Below, in pieces: positions 38,875 to 49,423 of a stretch of DNA of 64,000 nt; within the stretch, counting starts at the first letter, position 1; each line of letters starts with the position of its first letter. The translations under genes and the position numbers were made by a program. The DNA is from Microvirga arsenatis (GTDB lineage: Bacteria; Pseudomonadota; Alphaproteobacteria; Rhizobiales; Beijerinckiaceae), in the NCBI RefSeq assembly GCF_009910705.1, contig NZ_JAAAXJ010000002.1, forward strand, positions 186,001-250,000, read 5' to 3'. The notes beneath the pieces are model-generated. The model saw only the letters and a list, made by a program, of their open reading frames with translations, made no database searches and was not told the DNA's origin.

Positions 38875-40200
38875 ATGGCTGCCACCGTAAAACGCCGATT
38901 GTCCCTCCGCGACGTCCTGACCGACGGGCGCATCGCGCTCATGCTGCCCTTGGGGTTTTCTTCGGGCCTGCCTTTCCTGCTGGTCTTCAGCACCCTGTCC
39001 ACCTGGCTTCGGGAGGCAGGGATCTCGCTGACGGCGATCGGGCTGATGAGTTGGGTGGCGCTGGCCTATTCGCTGAAATTCCTCTGGGCTCCCTTTGTCG
39101 ACCGCTACGACGTGCCGGTGCTCTCTCGGCTGCTGGGACGCCGCCGTGGCTGGATGGCCCTGTCGCAGCTCGGGGTCGCGGCCGGGCTGATCGGCATGGC
39201 CTCCACAAACCCGCAGGCCGGTCTGCCCTTCACCATCATCTTCGCGGTTCTCGTCGCCTTTGCCTCCGCGACCCAGGACGTCGTCATCGACGGATGGCGC
39301 ATCGATGCAACCACGACAGAACGTCAAGGCATGATGGCCGCAGCTTTGCTGCTCGGCTATCGGCTCGCTCTCATCACGGCCGGCGCGGGAGCGCTGTACA
39401 TTGCCGAATTCGTCAATTGGCACAGCGCCTATCTCGCCATGGCCGCTCTTATGGGCGTGGGCCTGATCGGCACCATGCTCGCGCCCCGGATCGACGAAGG
39501 TCCGGCCCGGCAACACCTTCCCTTCGCTAAGGCCATCGTAGAGCCGCTGGCCGATCTGTTCCGGCGCAAGGGGCTGATGCTGATCCCGATCCTTGCGCTC
39601 ATCGCCTGCTACCGCATCCCCGATTACGCCGGGGGCATCATGGCCAACCCGCTCTACATCGACCTCGGTTTCAGCAAGGCCGACATCGCCAACGTGTCGA
39701 AGCTTTACGGCGTTTGGATCGGCATCATCGGGGCCTTCGCGGGCGGCTTGGCACTCACACGCATCGGCCTGTGGTGGACCGTGCTCATCGGCGCGGTGAT
39801 TGCCGCCGGGTCGAACCTGATGTTCTCATGGCTGGCTTCCGGCAACGCAACGCTTTGGAACCTGACGCTCTCCATCAGCGTCGACAACTTCGCCGGCGGC
39901 TTCGCGGGCGCAGCGCTCGTCGCCTACATGTCAGGGCTGACCTCCCCCGGCTTTGCCGCCACGCAATACGCACTCCTGAGTTCGCTTTATGCCTTGCCGG
40001 GCAAGCTCATCGGCGGCGCATCAGGCGCAGTGGTGGAGGCTTACGGCTATCCCGTTCTCTTCACCGGCACGGCCGCCATCGCCATCCCGCTGGTGATCCT
40101 GTGCCTCGTCGTGCGGCAGGACACTATGAAGACGGTGACCGAGAAGAACGAAAAGATCGAGGATGCTGCGCCCGTCGTCGGCGCCGGGTCGAGGGCATGA
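38875..40200 (+). CDS. AmpG-like MFS transporter
   Basis: From ATG 38875 the protein has 441 residues and about twelve to fourteen hydrophobic helices. The start of the membrane domain (LPLGFSSGLPFLLVFSTLSTWL) and WAPFVDRYDVP are typical of the AmpG family, which imports muropeptides for cell-wall recycling. A TTG start at 38815 would add a Cys-rich tail and is less likely. It lies 60 bases downstream of the SIR2 gene. Confidence 0.85.
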   Translation: MAATVKRRLSLRDVLTDGRIALMLPLGFSSGLPFLLVFSTLSTWLREAGISLTAIGLMSWVALAYSLKFLWAPFVDRYDVPVLSRLLGRRRGWMALSQLGVAAGLIGMASTNPQAGLPFTIIFAVLVAFASATQDVVIDGWRIDATTTERQGMMAAALLLGYRLALITAGAGALYIAEFVNWHSAYLAMAALMGVGLIGTMLAPRIDEGPARQHLPFAKAIVEPLADLFRRKGLMLIPILALIACYRIPDYAGGIMANPLYIDLGFSKADIANVSKLYGVWIGIIGAFAGGLALTRIGLWWTVLIGAVIAAGSNLMFSWLASGNATLWNLTLSISVDNFAGGFAGAALVAYMSGLTSPGFAATQYALLSSLYALPGKLIGGASGAVVEAYGYPVLFTGTAAIAIPLVILCLVVRQDTMKTVTEKNEKIEDAAPVVGAGSRA

Positions 40201-40210
40201 GCTCAAGCAA

Positions 40211-40316
40211 TCATCCCGGGGCTGCGCAGCAGAACCCGGGATCGTACGACAAGGGGTGTGCCTCATCCTGCTTGCGATCCCGGATCTTCGCTGCGCTCCG
40301 TCCGGGATGACGCGAA
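40211..40316. repeat. Intergenic REP-like element, copy 1
   Basis: The element has two hairpin units. ATCCCGGG/CCCGGGAT encloses GCTGCGCAGCAGAA. A second unit is ATCCCGGA ... TCCGGGAT (40275-40312). The same two-part unit recurs at 41112-41209, and the second part alone at 59923-59960. It lies after the AmpG-like gene and before the convergent SDR. Confidence 0.8.
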
Positions 40317-40325
40317 TGTCTGGCC

Positions 40326-41078
40326 TCAAACCCACCCGCCGTCCACAAGATAGGTCTGCGCCGACATGGCGCTGGAATCGTCTGCTCCTAAGAACAGCGT
40401 GAAGTTGGCGATGTCCTGCGGCACGAGCTTGCGCTTCACGCATTGGCGCTTGAGCAGTTCCTTCTCGCCCTCCGGCGTGAGCCACAGGTCGATCTGGCGC
40501 TGGGTCATGATCCAGCCCGGCACCACGCAGTTGACGCGGATGTTCCTGTCGCCGAGTTCCCGCGCCAGCGCGCGGGTGAGGCCGACCACGGCGGATTTCG
40601 CGGTCTTGTAGGCCGCAAAGGAATCGTCGCTCACCATGTAGCTCGTGGAGCCCATGTTGATGATCGACCCGCCGCCCGCCTTCTCCATATCCGGCAGAAC
40701 CGCCTGGGCCGCGAAGAACTGGTGGTCGAGATTGGTGGCGAAGCGCTCGCGCCAGTATTCCGGCGTCACCTGATCGATGGTGTGGCGGTCGTCGCGCGCC
40801 GCATTGTTGACGAGGATCGTGATCGGCCCGATGGCATCGCTGGCGCGCCGGATCGCCGCCTGGAGCGCCGGGATGTCGCGCACGTCGTTGTGCTCGAAAT
40901 GCACGCGCTCGCCGAGCTCCTTGGCCAGAGCCTGTCCGGCCTCGGCATTGTAGTCGAGGATGGCGACCTTGCTCCCCTGAGCATGGAACGAACGCGCGAT
41001 GCTCTCGCCGATGCCGCTGGCGCCTCCGGTGATGAGAACGGACTTGCCTTTGAGGGAGCCGTAGACGGTCTGGGTCAT
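40326..41078 (-). CDS. xylB: SDR, probable D-xylose 1-dehydrogenase (XylB-like)
   Basis: This 250-residue SDR has cofactor loop TGGASGIG (17-24), NNAARDDRH (91-99) and catalytic Ser144, Tyr157 and Lys161. Several stretches (NNAxxDDRH, CVVPG followed by RQ, and TPEGE) recall Caulobacter D-xylose 1-dehydrogenase, which oxidises xylose to xylonolactone. It is beside a xylose-type ABC importer and a ROK regulator, which supports the assignment. Related sugars such as arabinose or galactose are possible. The remaining Weimberg-pathway genes are not in the window. Confidence 0.8.
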   Translation of the reverse strand: MTQTVYGSLKGKSVLITGGASGIGESIARSFHAQGSKVAILDYNAEAGQALAKELGERVHFEHNDVRDIPALQAAIRRASDAIGPITILVNNAARDDRHTIDQVTPEYWRERFATNLDHQFFAAQAVLPDMEKAGGGSIINMGSTSYMVSDDSFAAYKTAKSAVVGLTRALARELGDRNIRVNCVVPGWIMTQRQIDLWLTPEGEKELLKRQCVKRKLVPQDIANFTLFLGADDSSAMSAQTYLVDGGWV

Positions 41079-41111
41079 GAATCTTCTCACATCGTTCCAG
41101 TAAAACTGCAG

Positions 41112-41209
41112 TCATCCCGGGGTTGCGCAGCAGAACCCGGGATGGGGCGAGAATAGCGCCTTATCAGGCACCCGATCCCGGATCGGCTCACGCCGTCCGG
41201 GATGACGCT
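41112..41209. repeat. Intergenic REP-like element, copy 2
   Basis: ATCCCGGGGTT/AACCCGGGAT forms the first hairpin (about 41114-41142). The second, ATCCCGGA ... TCCGGGAT, is at about 41175-41203. The second part is identical, apart from one base, to the copy at 59926-59960. It fills the gap between the ABC ATPase stop and the dehydrogenase start. Confidence 0.8.
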
Positions 41210-41214
41210 CACTG

Positions 41215-41994
<780 letters not shown>

Positions 41995-42005
41995 GATGCC
42001 TCTCC

Positions 42006-43304
42006 CTACTTGATGCGACGGCGATAGAGGCTGTCGACCCACACCGCCAGGACGAGCACCGCGCCGACGACGATGTTCTGCAGCGGCGTGTCGACTCCCA
42101 GCAGCACCATGCCCGATTGCAGCGACTGCATCACGAGGGCGCCGAGCATCGCGCCGGCGATGGTGCCGACGCCGCCGGCGAGCGAGGTGCCGCCGATCAC
42201 CGCCGAGGCGATCACGTAGAGCTCGTCGAGGGTGCCGGCCGCGTTGGTGGCCGCATTCAGGCGCGCCGTCGAGATGCAGGCCGAGATGCCGCAGAGCAGG
42301 CCCATGAGGCCAAACACCTTCATCAACGTCCAGCGGGTGTTGATGCCCGACAGCTCCGCCGCCTCCGGATTGCCGCCGATGGCGAACACGTAGCGGCCGA
42401 AGCGCCGGCGCGTGGCGATGAAGGTCATGACCAGGCCGACCAGCACGGCGATCAGAACGGGAAGCGCGATGCCGTGCGGGATGAACAGGCCTCCCTCGGG
42501 CCAGGCAATGCCGTTGGCCTCGGCCCAGCGGCGGGCCGAGCCGGCCGGCAGCGGATAGGCGTTGGCGATCGCCGCGGCCGCGAGCACCGCACCGCAGGCA
42601 ACGGCCGCGATCACCGCATCGGCCCAGCCGGGGCGCACCGGGAATCCGAAGCGCAGGCGCCGGCGGCGCGCGAAGCCGAGAGCCACGACGATCAGGCCGC
42701 AGGCCACCGCCGCGATGACCCAGGTGGCGGTGGCCCCGAGCGCGCCTTCGAAGCCGCCGCCGAAGGCCTTGAAGCGCGTATCCATCGGCGCGACGGTCTG
42801 GCCGGTGGTGACCCACCAGGCCGCGCCGCGCCACACCAGCAGGCCGCCGAGGGTGACGATGAAGGAGGGAATGCCGAGATAGGCGATGAGCCAGCCCTGG
42901 AACAGGCCGATGGCGGCGCCCACGATCATGGCGAGCAGCACGGCGACCGGCGCGGTCAGCGGGTGCTCGAGCCCGAGATAGGCCGGCAGCCACTGCACCT
43001 GCGCGACGCCGATGATCATCCCGGTGACGCCGAGGATCGCGCCCACCGACAGGTCGATGTTGCGCGTGACGATCACGAGCACCATGCCGGTGGCCATGAT
43101 CGCCACGGAGGCGGTCTGGACCGACAGGTTCCAGAGGTTGCGCGGGGTGAGAAACACGCCGCCCGAGAGGAGGTCGAAGCCGATCCAGATGACGGCGAGC
43201 GCCGCCAGCATGCCGAGCATGCGGACATCGATCTCGAGCTTCGACAGGAGCGAGCCCGACGCGGCGCTCGGTGGCGGGGCGGCGGTGGCAACGGGTGCGG
43301 TCAT
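42006..43304 (-). CDS. xylH: Sugar ABC transporter permease (XylH-like)
   Basis: This 432-residue permease of the ribose/xylose group has about ten hydrophobic helices and the conserved stretch [13 protein letters not shown], with the later [14 protein letters not shown] (EAA-like loop contacting the ATPase). ATG 43304 starts a short Ala/Pro-rich N-terminus. A 13-pair hairpin separates it from the upstream binding protein gene. Confidence 0.92.
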   Translation of the reverse strand: MTAPVATAAPPPSAASGSLLSKLEIDVRMLGMLAALAVIWIGFDLLSGGVFLTPRNLWNLSVQTASVAIMATGMVLVIVTRNIDLSVGAILGVTGMIIGVAQVQWLPAYLGLEHPLTAPVAVLLAMIVGAAIGLFQGWLIAYLGIPSFIVTLGGLLVWRGAAWWVTTGQTVAPMDTRFKAFGGGFEGALGATATWVIAAVACGLIVVALGFARRRRLRFGFPVRPGWADAVIAAVACGAVLAAAAIANAYPLPAGSARRWAEANGIAWPEGGLFIPHGIALPVLIAVLVGLVMTFIATRRRFGRYVFAIGGNPEAAELSGINTRWTLMKVFGLMGLLCGISACISTARLNAATNAAGTLDELYVIASAVIGGTSLAGGVGTIAGAMLGALVMQSLQSGMVLLGVDTPLQNIVVGAVLVLAVWVDSLYRRRIK

Positions 43305-43351
43305 GACGTCACGCTCAAGAAGCGGATGGAGGATTTCAGTAAAAGATCGCC

Positions 43352-43380
43352 ATCCCCGACGGCACGATGCCGTCGGGGAT
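43352..43380 (-). repeat. Strong hairpin between xylF and xylH
   Basis: ATCCCCGACGGCA and TGCCGTCGGGGAT form a perfect 13-pair stem with a three-base loop, without a T-tract. It lies 21 bases after the xylF stop. Such hairpins typically protect the upstream message, giving more binding protein than permease. Confidence 0.75.
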
Positions 43381-43400
43381 GAACAAGCAGCAGTCTGCAA

Positions 43401-44447
43401 TCAGTTGCAGGCCTTCACCGTGCCGGCCTTCACGCCCTGGCAGACGACCTCCTTCGAGGCCCAGCCCGCGTCGATGACCACGTTGAGGTTGTCCTTCGTG
43501 ATCGCCACCGGCCGCAGGAAGAGAGCCGTCATGTTCTGCTTCTTCGGACCCTGGTTCCAGGTCGTCGCGCCCTGGATCTCGCTGAGCTTCTTGCCGCCGG
43601 CGAGCTGGACCGCGATTTCCGCCGCGTTGCGGCCGAGTTCGCGGGCGTCCTTGAAGACGGTGACCGTCTGCGTGCCGAGCGCCACGCGGTTGAGCGCCGC
43701 CTTGTCGGCGTCCTGGCCGGAAACCGGCACGGTGCCGGCGAGGCCCTGGGCGGCGAGGGCTGCGATCGCGCCGCCTGCGGTGCCGTCATTGGCGGCCACG
43801 ACCGCATCGACCTTGTTGTTGTTCTTGGTCAGGAACTGCTCCATGTTCCGCTGCGCATTGGCGGGGAGCCAGCCGTCCGTATAGGCTTCGCCGACATTCT
43901 TGATCTTGCCGGAGTCGATGGCGGGCTTGAGCACTTCCATCGCGCCCTGGAACAGGAAGTTGGCGTTCGGGTCCGAGCCCGAGCCCTTGATGAACACGTA
44001 GTTGCCCTCGGGCTTCAGCTTGAACACCTCGCGGGCCTGCAGGCGCCCGACCTCCACGTTGTCGAAGGTGAGATAGAAGGCCTGCGGGATCTCGATGAGG
44101 CGGTCGTAACCCACCACCGCGATGCCCTCGGCGATCGCCTTCTCGACGGCCGGGCGCACCGCGTCCGCATCCTGGGCCAGCACGATCAGCGCCTTGGCGC
44201 CGCGGGCGATGAGGCTCTCGATGTCAGTGAGCTGCTTGGCCGGGGAGGACTGGGCGTCGGCGGAGACATAGGTGCCGCCGGCCTTCTCCACGGCAGCCTT
44301 GATCGCAGCCTCGTCGGTCTTCCAGCGCTCCTCCTGGAAATTGGACCAGCTGACGCCGATCACCGGGCCCTTGCCCTGGGCAAAGGCGGCGCCGGCGGAG
44401 AGCGCCAGGGCGGCAAGGGAGATCAGGGCATGTTTCTTCGAAAGCAT
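43401..44447 (-). CDS. xylF: D-xylose ABC transporter substrate-binding protein
   Basis: This 348-residue periplasmic protein has a signal peptide ending near GAAFAQ. The sequence follows E. coli XylF closely: ERW near the start, AYDR-like [20 protein letters not shown], a DGWLP segment and [10 protein letters not shown], then SGQDAD. ATG 44447 is preceded by GGAGGAAA. It is the first gene of the xylFHG operon and is divergent from the ROK regulator. Confidence 0.93.
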   Translation of the reverse strand: MLSKKHALISLAALALSAGAAFAQGKGPVIGVSWSNFQEERWKTDEAAIKAAVEKAGGTYVSADAQSSPAKQLTDIESLIARGAKALIVLAQDADAVRPAVEKAIAEGIAVVGYDRLIEIPQAFYLTFDNVEVGRLQAREVFKLKPEGNYVFIKGSGSDPNANFLFQGAMEVLKPAIDSGKIKNVGEAYTDGWLPANAQRNMEQFLTKNNNKVDAVVAANDGTAGGAIAALAAQGLAGTVPVSGQDADKAALNRVALGTQTVTVFKDARELGRNAAEIAVQLAGGKKLSEIQGATTWNQGPKKQNMTALFLRPVAITKDNLNVVIDAGWASKEVVCQGVKAGTVKACN

Positions 44448-44544
44448 CGGTTTCCTCCTGGTGGGCGCCCCTCTGGCGGACGCCATGCTCATGGCAGGGT
44501 GGCGGCCCGGAAGGCCCCACGCGCAAGGCTCAAGCTGCCACGCC

Positions 44545-44571
44545 TTAATTTTTCGAGCGCGGAAATAATTA
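44545..44571. promoter_or_regulatory. Imperfect palindrome upstream of xylF
   Basis: An AT-rich imperfect inverted repeat (TTAATTTTTCG ... CGGAAATAATTA) about 100 bases before xylF could be the second ROK operator, opposite the one near the regulator gene. The symmetry is only partial. Confidence 0.3.
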
Positions 44572-44642
44572 TCGGAGAATTTTACGCCTTCAAGCACCCC
44601 TCTCTCATATTTTGGTTGTATATCGCAGGGAGCGGGATTTGT

Positions 44643-44663
44643 TTTATTCATCCTGTGAATAAA
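44643..44663. promoter_or_regulatory. Perfect palindrome, probable ROK operator
   Basis: TTTATTCA, five bases, TGAATAAA form an exact inverted repeat that ends eight bases before the ROK start codon. ROK repressors bind AT-rich palindromes of this size, so autoregulation and control of xylF are likely. Confidence 0.65.
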
Positions 44664-44671
44664 TTACGAGC

Positions 44672-45880
44672 ATGACCACGCTTCCGCTCTCCTCCCGCGA
44701 AACAGCCCGCCGGCGCCTGCTCGATGCCCTGCGCCGGGAGGGTCCCCTCGCGCGGGTGGAGATCGGGCAGCATCTCGGCATGAGCCCGGCCTCCGTCTCC
44801 GAACTCACCGCGAGCCTGCTCGACGAGGGCATCCTGGTGACGGAGGAGACGTCCGACCCCACCGGAGGGCTGATCCGCGGCCGGCCCAAGACGCGCCTGT
44901 TCTTCGCCGAGAGCCTGGGCTCCGTGATCGGGGTCTGGACCGGCTTCAACCGGATCGAGCTGCGGCTCGTGGACAGCGCCGGGCGCAACCGGGCGAGCCG
45001 CCACGTGGAGCGGCCCCTGCGCAATCTCGGCTCCGAGGAGCTCATGGACGTGCTGGCGCAGTGCATCTCCGCTTTCGCCGAGGAGAGCGGCGCCCATAAC
45101 GTGCGGGCGGTCGGCCTCGCCTGCCAGGGCTATGTGGATACCCGCGACGGCATCGTCGCCTGGAGCCCGGTGCTCGGCGCCCGCGACCTGCCGCTGGCCT
45201 CCGGTCTTCGGGAGCGCCTCGGCCAGCCGGTTCTGATGGAGAACGACGCCAGCGCCATGGCCTTCGCCATCGCGCAGCGCAACGCGGACCTGCGCTCCGG
45301 CCGCACCGCCTGCCTGATGGTGGGCGACGGCGTGGGCCTCGGCTTCCTCATCCAGGGCGAACTCTACCGCGGCGCGCGTTTCGGCGGTTCCGAATTCGGC
45401 CATGTGCGCCTGCGCCGGAGCGGGCCGCAATGCCGCTGCGGCGGCCGCGGCTGCATCGAGGCCTATCTCGCCGACTACGCCCTGCACCGCGACGCGCAGC
45501 TCATCGACCACCGCCCCGCCCCCACCCTGCTGCTGCCGGGCGAGGAGGCGATGGAGGCGATCGTCGCCCAGGCCCGGGCGGGCGATCCCGCCCTGCTCAA
45601 CCTGTTTCAGGCTGCCGGAGAAGTGCTGGGCGATGCGGTCGGCATCCTGATCCAGACGCTCGAGCCCGACCACATCGTGATCTGCGGCCCCGGCACCCGC
45701 GCCATGGACCTCCTGCGCCCCTCCTTCGAGGCGGCGCTCGAAGCCCAGACCATCCCTGAGCTGCGCGCGCTCGCCACGATCCAGGTGGTGGAATCCTCCA
45801 TCGACCTGCTGACGGAGGGCGTGGTGATGCAGGCCCTGCGGGAACTCGATCTCGACCTCGCGCGGCTGAAGGCGGCGTGA
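44672..45880 (+). CDS. ROK family transcriptional regulator (XylR-like)
   Basis: This 402-residue regulator has an N-terminal winged helix (about 5-65, with EIGQHLGMSPASVSELTASL) fused to a sugar-kinase-like ROK domain. The zinc motif is visible as CRCGGRGCIEAYL near 253-266, and the ROK signature is in GGSEFGH. It probably represses the divergent xylFHG genes until xylose or a derivative binds. Confidence 0.92.
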   Translation: MTTLPLSSRETARRRLLDALRREGPLARVEIGQHLGMSPASVSELTASLLDEGILVTEETSDPTGGLIRGRPKTRLFFAESLGSVIGVWTGFNRIELRLVDSAGRNRASRHVERPLRNLGSEELMDVLAQCISAFAEESGAHNVRAVGLACQGYVDTRDGIVAWSPVLGARDLPLASGLRERLGQPVLMENDASAMAFAIAQRNADLRSGRTACLMVGDGVGLGFLIQGELYRGARFGGSEFGHVRLRRSGPQCRCGGRGCIEAYLADYALHRDAQLIDHRPAPTLLLPGEEAMEAIVAQARAGDPALLNLFQAAGEVLGDAVGILIQTLEPDHIVICGPGTRAMDLLRPSFEAALEAQTIPELRALATIQVVESSIDLLTEGVVMQALRELDLDLARLKAA

Positions 45881-45883
45881 ACG

Positions 45884-45914
45884 AAAAGGCCGCCCGGTTC
45901 ATCACTGGGCGGCC
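45884..45914 (-). terminator. Rho-independent terminator of the large RTX gene
   Basis: On the minus strand GGCCGCCC pairs with GGGCGGCC (eight pairs) around an 11-base loop, followed by TTTT. It is 23 bases after the RTX stop and just past the stop of the convergent ROK gene. Confidence 0.75.
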
Positions 45915-45937
45915 CGATCCTGAATGGTCGCCGTTCC

Positions 45938-48900
45938 TTAGATCACGAAGAAGTCGTCGAACTTGAGGGTGGTCTTGTTGACGAGGGTGGCGATCTTCAC
46001 CTGGGCCGTGCGGCCGGTGCCGTCGGCATCGTAGTAGAGGTTGCCGGTCTTCTTGTCGTAGACGATCCGGTCCTCGCGATCCTGGGCGCGGGTGCCGGTT
46101 ACGAACATGTCGGACTTGAACTTCACCGGTCGCGCCTCCGAGCCCGCCCGCCCCAGCTTGGTGAACACCGCGTTGTCGAGCCAGAAGCTGTCGTCGCGCG
46201 CCTTGAAGTCGTAGATCTTGTCCACGTTCGTGCTCTTGTTCGGCCGGGTGTCGAAGATGAAGGTATCCCGGCCGGTGCCGCCATAGAGCTTGTCGTTGCC
46301 GGCCTTGCCGTAAATCGTATCGTTGCCGCCGAGACCGCGCAACGTGTTCACGGCCGCGTTGCCCATGAGCACGTTGGCACCGTTCGTACCGGTCAGGTTC
46401 AGGGGCAGGCCCTCGGCGACGGTGACCCTCGTCACCGAAGCCGGCAGCAGCGACAGATCGTAGTTCACCGTCAGCACGACCGTGTTGGCGCCGACATCAT
46501 CGAAGATCCGGTCGCCGGCATTGTCGATCACGTAGGTGTCGTCACCCGCGCCGCCCATCATCGTGTCGGCCCCGACACCGCCGTCGATCCAGTTACCGGC
46601 CGCATTGCCAACAATGGTGTTGTTGAGCCCGTTGCCGGTGAGCACGAGCGCGCCGCTGCCGGTGCCTTCGAGAACTTCGACCTCGGCTCCGAGGGTGAAG
46701 CTCGCATTGGTGACAACCTTGTCGTTTCCTCCGCCGGCAGCCTCGACCACGGCATCGCCGGCACCGACATGGTAGGTGTCGTCGCCGAGGCCGCCCTGGA
46801 AGGTGTTGGCCGCGTCGTTGCCGTAGAAGGTGTCATTGAAGTTGGAGCCGACGGCGTTCTCGATGCTGGAGTAGGTGTCGCCCTCCGCATCGCTGCCGCC
46901 ACCTTTTCCGGTAGCGAGGTTGACCGTCACGGCGCCTGCGGCACCGGCATAGCTGATCGTGTCGATGCCGGCCCCGCCCCACAGGGCATCGGCCCCCTTG
47001 CCGCCGACGAGCAGGTCGTTGCCGCCCAATCCGCTGAGGACGTTGCCGCTGTCGTTTCCGGTGAGAACATCACCGCCGGTGGCCGAGCCGATCAGACCCT
47101 CAATGCTGTCGAAGGTATCGCCCGCAGCATCGCCGGCTCCACCTGTCCGCAGATCCACCGCCACACCGGTTGTAGAAGTGGCATAGCTGGCGAGATCGTA
47201 GCCGTTGCCCCCCAACAATTTGTCTCCACCAGCACCGCCATCGAGCGTGTCGTCCCCATTCAGGCCGCTGAGCTCATCGTTGCCGCCTCCACCCCGCAGT
47301 TCGTTGTGACCGGTATCGCCATCCTCGTTACTGCCGTGAAGAGTGTCATCGTGATTGGAGCCGATCAGACCTCTGATCGTGGCCTCGTCTCCACGTGCGA
47401 CATAAACATCACCGCGCGCCTCGCCGGTGTTGCTCTGCCTATCGTCGAGATAGGCCTTCACGCCGACTTCGGCAGTGATGTACGACGCAAAGTTGAAGCC
47501 TTCGCCGCCATCAAGGGTATCATTGCCCCAGCCGCCGACCAGAGTATCGTTGCCTTCACGACCATAAAGCTGGTTGTGCTGAGTTGCTCTGAGCCTATCG
47601 CCATGCAGGCCGACGAGAATGTCATCCCATTGCGTTCCAGCCAGATCGTCGATGCCGATATAGGAATCGCCGGCAGCCTCTCCGGTGTTTTTGGTTACGT
47701 CATCAAGGTTGGCGACAACTCCGACGCCGGCGGTTGAGTATTCATATGTAACGCGGTCACGCTCGCTACCGAATACACCAGAGTCCCAGCCGCCATCGAA
47801 GTAATCATTCCCGGCACCTCCGTAGAGCGTGTCCGCACCTTCAGCTCCCTGCAACGTGTCGTTACCGCCAAAGCCCTTCAGAAGATCGTTGCCCTGGCCT
47901 CCGTAGAAGATGTCATTGCCGATAGCGCCCTCGATGGTGTCGCCGGTGTCCTTGTCCTCCGAGCCGGCGATCACCTCGATGGTAGTATAGGTGTCGCCCT
48001 TCGCATCGCCCGTGTTCTTTGACGGATCCCAGAGATAGACCCCGACCCCTACATCTGAATCCCAATAGCTGGCAGTATCCTGGCCGTTGCCGCCGATGAG
48101 GCTGTCGGCGCCAACACCGCCGTTGAGATGATCGTTGCCATCGCCGCCCAGGAGCGTGTCGTTGCCGATGCGACCCCGAAGGATATCGCCGCCGAGTTCG
48201 GTCCCGACGTAATAATCGTCGTGCCCTAAATCCATGGTCTGCCCGTAGACCGATCCCTCTACAGTGACGGGGGCGGTCCGCGGGTCGAAGATCACTGTCG
48301 AGATGGCGGCCCCTACTCCTCCCCCCATGGACGGATCGTGCCAGGCGAGTGCAAGGCGGCCATCCTTCATCTCAGTCAGGGTGGGCGTATATTGCGGACC
48401 GAAGCCGTCAACCGCAGCCCTGGCATTGATCGCCGTCGGATAGGTTACGATGCTTCCGGGATTGCTAGGCGGAAGGCTAGGATCGATGATCTTCAGGAAG
48501 ATGTCGCCGTTGTCCGTCGGCGACGTCGGAGAACCGACGGCAGAATTATAGAGAACCGCGATACGGCCGCCGGTCAGCGCAACGGTCTGAAAGGCGTCGT
48601 CCAGGGCCAGAACCTGCGTATCGATCGTATAGGTGTTTTGATAGACGCCGCTGGCATTATAAACATGCGTCTGGACGGTTCCGCCGTTACGGAAGGTGAC
48701 ACAATATGCGCCCGTCAGCTCGCCTTGCGCGTTCTTGAGGGCGACCACTTCGGCATCGCTGCCACCATTCCCGATAGGGGTGCCGTTTTCTGGAACCTGC
48801 TGGCCCAGAGTTATGAGCTTGGTGTAAACCGTACCACTGGCAGCGTAACTTACGAGGAACTTGCCGCCGCCGAGCTCCGCCACATCGACGTTGTCGACCC

Positions 48901-49423
48901 CGGCTAAGTTCGGCACGACATCGTATACCCCTCCCTGGACCGCTTCGCCGCGGTTGTTCTGAACGACGAGCTTGACGCTGCTGGCCCCGCTTTGGAACAC
49001 GGTGACGTAGCCGTCATTGCCGTTTCGCGCCATCGCCGGCGCATCCCCGTTATCGATGCTGATGTTGGAGACGAGAGGCGGATTGGCAGGCGTGATGGGA
49101 TTGCCCTTGATGTCGAAGACCCGGGTGCTGAAGCTGAAGGAAGACGCGTCGCCACGCACGGAGGAGTTCCACGCGATCGCAAAGGTGCCGTCGACCGGGT
49201 TGACCTCGATGTCGGCGATGTTGTGCAGCCGGGTGTCCTCGACCAGGAGCTTCGGCGTTTCAAAAGCCTTCCGGCCTGCACCGTCATAGATCTGGAAGTA
49301 GATCTTTTCGTTGTTCCGCCAAGCGACCACATAGCCGCCGTTCGGAAGAGACGCGACTGTCTCGCGGTCCAGCCCCGATCCAGTGACGACTTCACTTTCG
49401 GTGTTCCAGAATTTGAAGGTCAT
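45938..49423 (-). CDS. Large RTX calcium-binding secreted protein
   Basis: The 1161-residue protein has no Sec signal. Residues 1 to about 395 contain repeated blade-like units (LPNGGYVVAWRN, LGGGKFLVSYA, LTGGRIAVLYN, MKDGRLALAW), suggesting a beta-propeller. From about 405 to 1040 come RTX nonapeptides interleaved with about five copies of a module of roughly 110 residues (ASY...GV.V.L....NTG.A.GD.Y..IE...GS). The last 105 residues (FIFDTRPNKSTNVDKIYDF to DDFFVI) form the presumed type I secretion signal shared with the protein at 13316-14887. A surface or matrix role is likely. Confidence 0.88.
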   Translation of the reverse strand: MTFKFWNTESEVVTGSGLDRETVASLPNGGYVVAWRNNEKIYFQIYDGAGRKAFETPKLLVEDTRLHNIADIEVNPVDGTFAIAWNSSVRGDASSFSFSTRVFDIKGNPITPANPPLVSNISIDNGDAPAMARNGNDGYVTVFQSGASSVKLVVQNNRGEAVQGGVYDVVPNLAGVDNVDVAELGGGKFLVSYAASGTVYTKLITLGQQVPENGTPIGNGGSDAEVVALKNAQGELTGAYCVTFRNGGTVQTHVYNASGVYQNTYTIDTQVLALDDAFQTVALTGGRIAVLYNSAVGSPTSPTDNGDIFLKIIDPSLPPSNPGSIVTYPTAINARAAVDGFGPQYTPTLTEMKDGRLALAWHDPSMGGGVGAAISTVIFDPRTAPVTVEGSVYGQTMDLGHDDYYVGTELGGDILRGRIGNDTLLGGDGNDHLNGGVGADSLIGGNGQDTASYWDSDVGVGVYLWDPSKNTGDAKGDTYTTIEVIAGSEDKDTGDTIEGAIGNDIFYGGQGNDLLKGFGGNDTLQGAEGADTLYGGAGNDYFDGGWDSGVFGSERDRVTYEYSTAGVGVVANLDDVTKNTGEAAGDSYIGIDDLAGTQWDDILVGLHGDRLRATQHNQLYGREGNDTLVGGWGNDTLDGGEGFNFASYITAEVGVKAYLDDRQSNTGEARGDVYVARGDEATIRGLIGSNHDDTLHGSNEDGDTGHNELRGGGGNDELSGLNGDDTLDGGAGGDKLLGGNGYDLASYATSTTGVAVDLRTGGAGDAAGDTFDSIEGLIGSATGGDVLTGNDSGNVLSGLGGNDLLVGGKGADALWGGAGIDTISYAGAAGAVTVNLATGKGGGSDAEGDTYSSIENAVGSNFNDTFYGNDAANTFQGGLGDDTYHVGAGDAVVEAAGGGNDKVVTNASFTLGAEVEVLEGTGSGALVLTGNGLNNTIVGNAAGNWIDGGVGADTMMGGAGDDTYVIDNAGDRIFDDVGANTVVLTVNYDLSLLPASVTRVTVAEGLPLNLTGTNGANVLMGNAAVNTLRGLGGNDTIYGKAGNDKLYGGTGRDTFIFDTRPNKSTNVDKIYDFKARDDSFWLDNAVFTKLGRAGSEARPVKFKSDMFVTGTRAQDREDRIVYDKKTGNLYYDADGTGRTAQVKIATLVNKTTLKFDDFFVI

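Noticed and set aside
46769-47737. 322-codon frame antisense to the large RTX gene
   Set aside because: Its apparent repeats are only the complement of the RTX repeats; there is no start context or independent coding signal.
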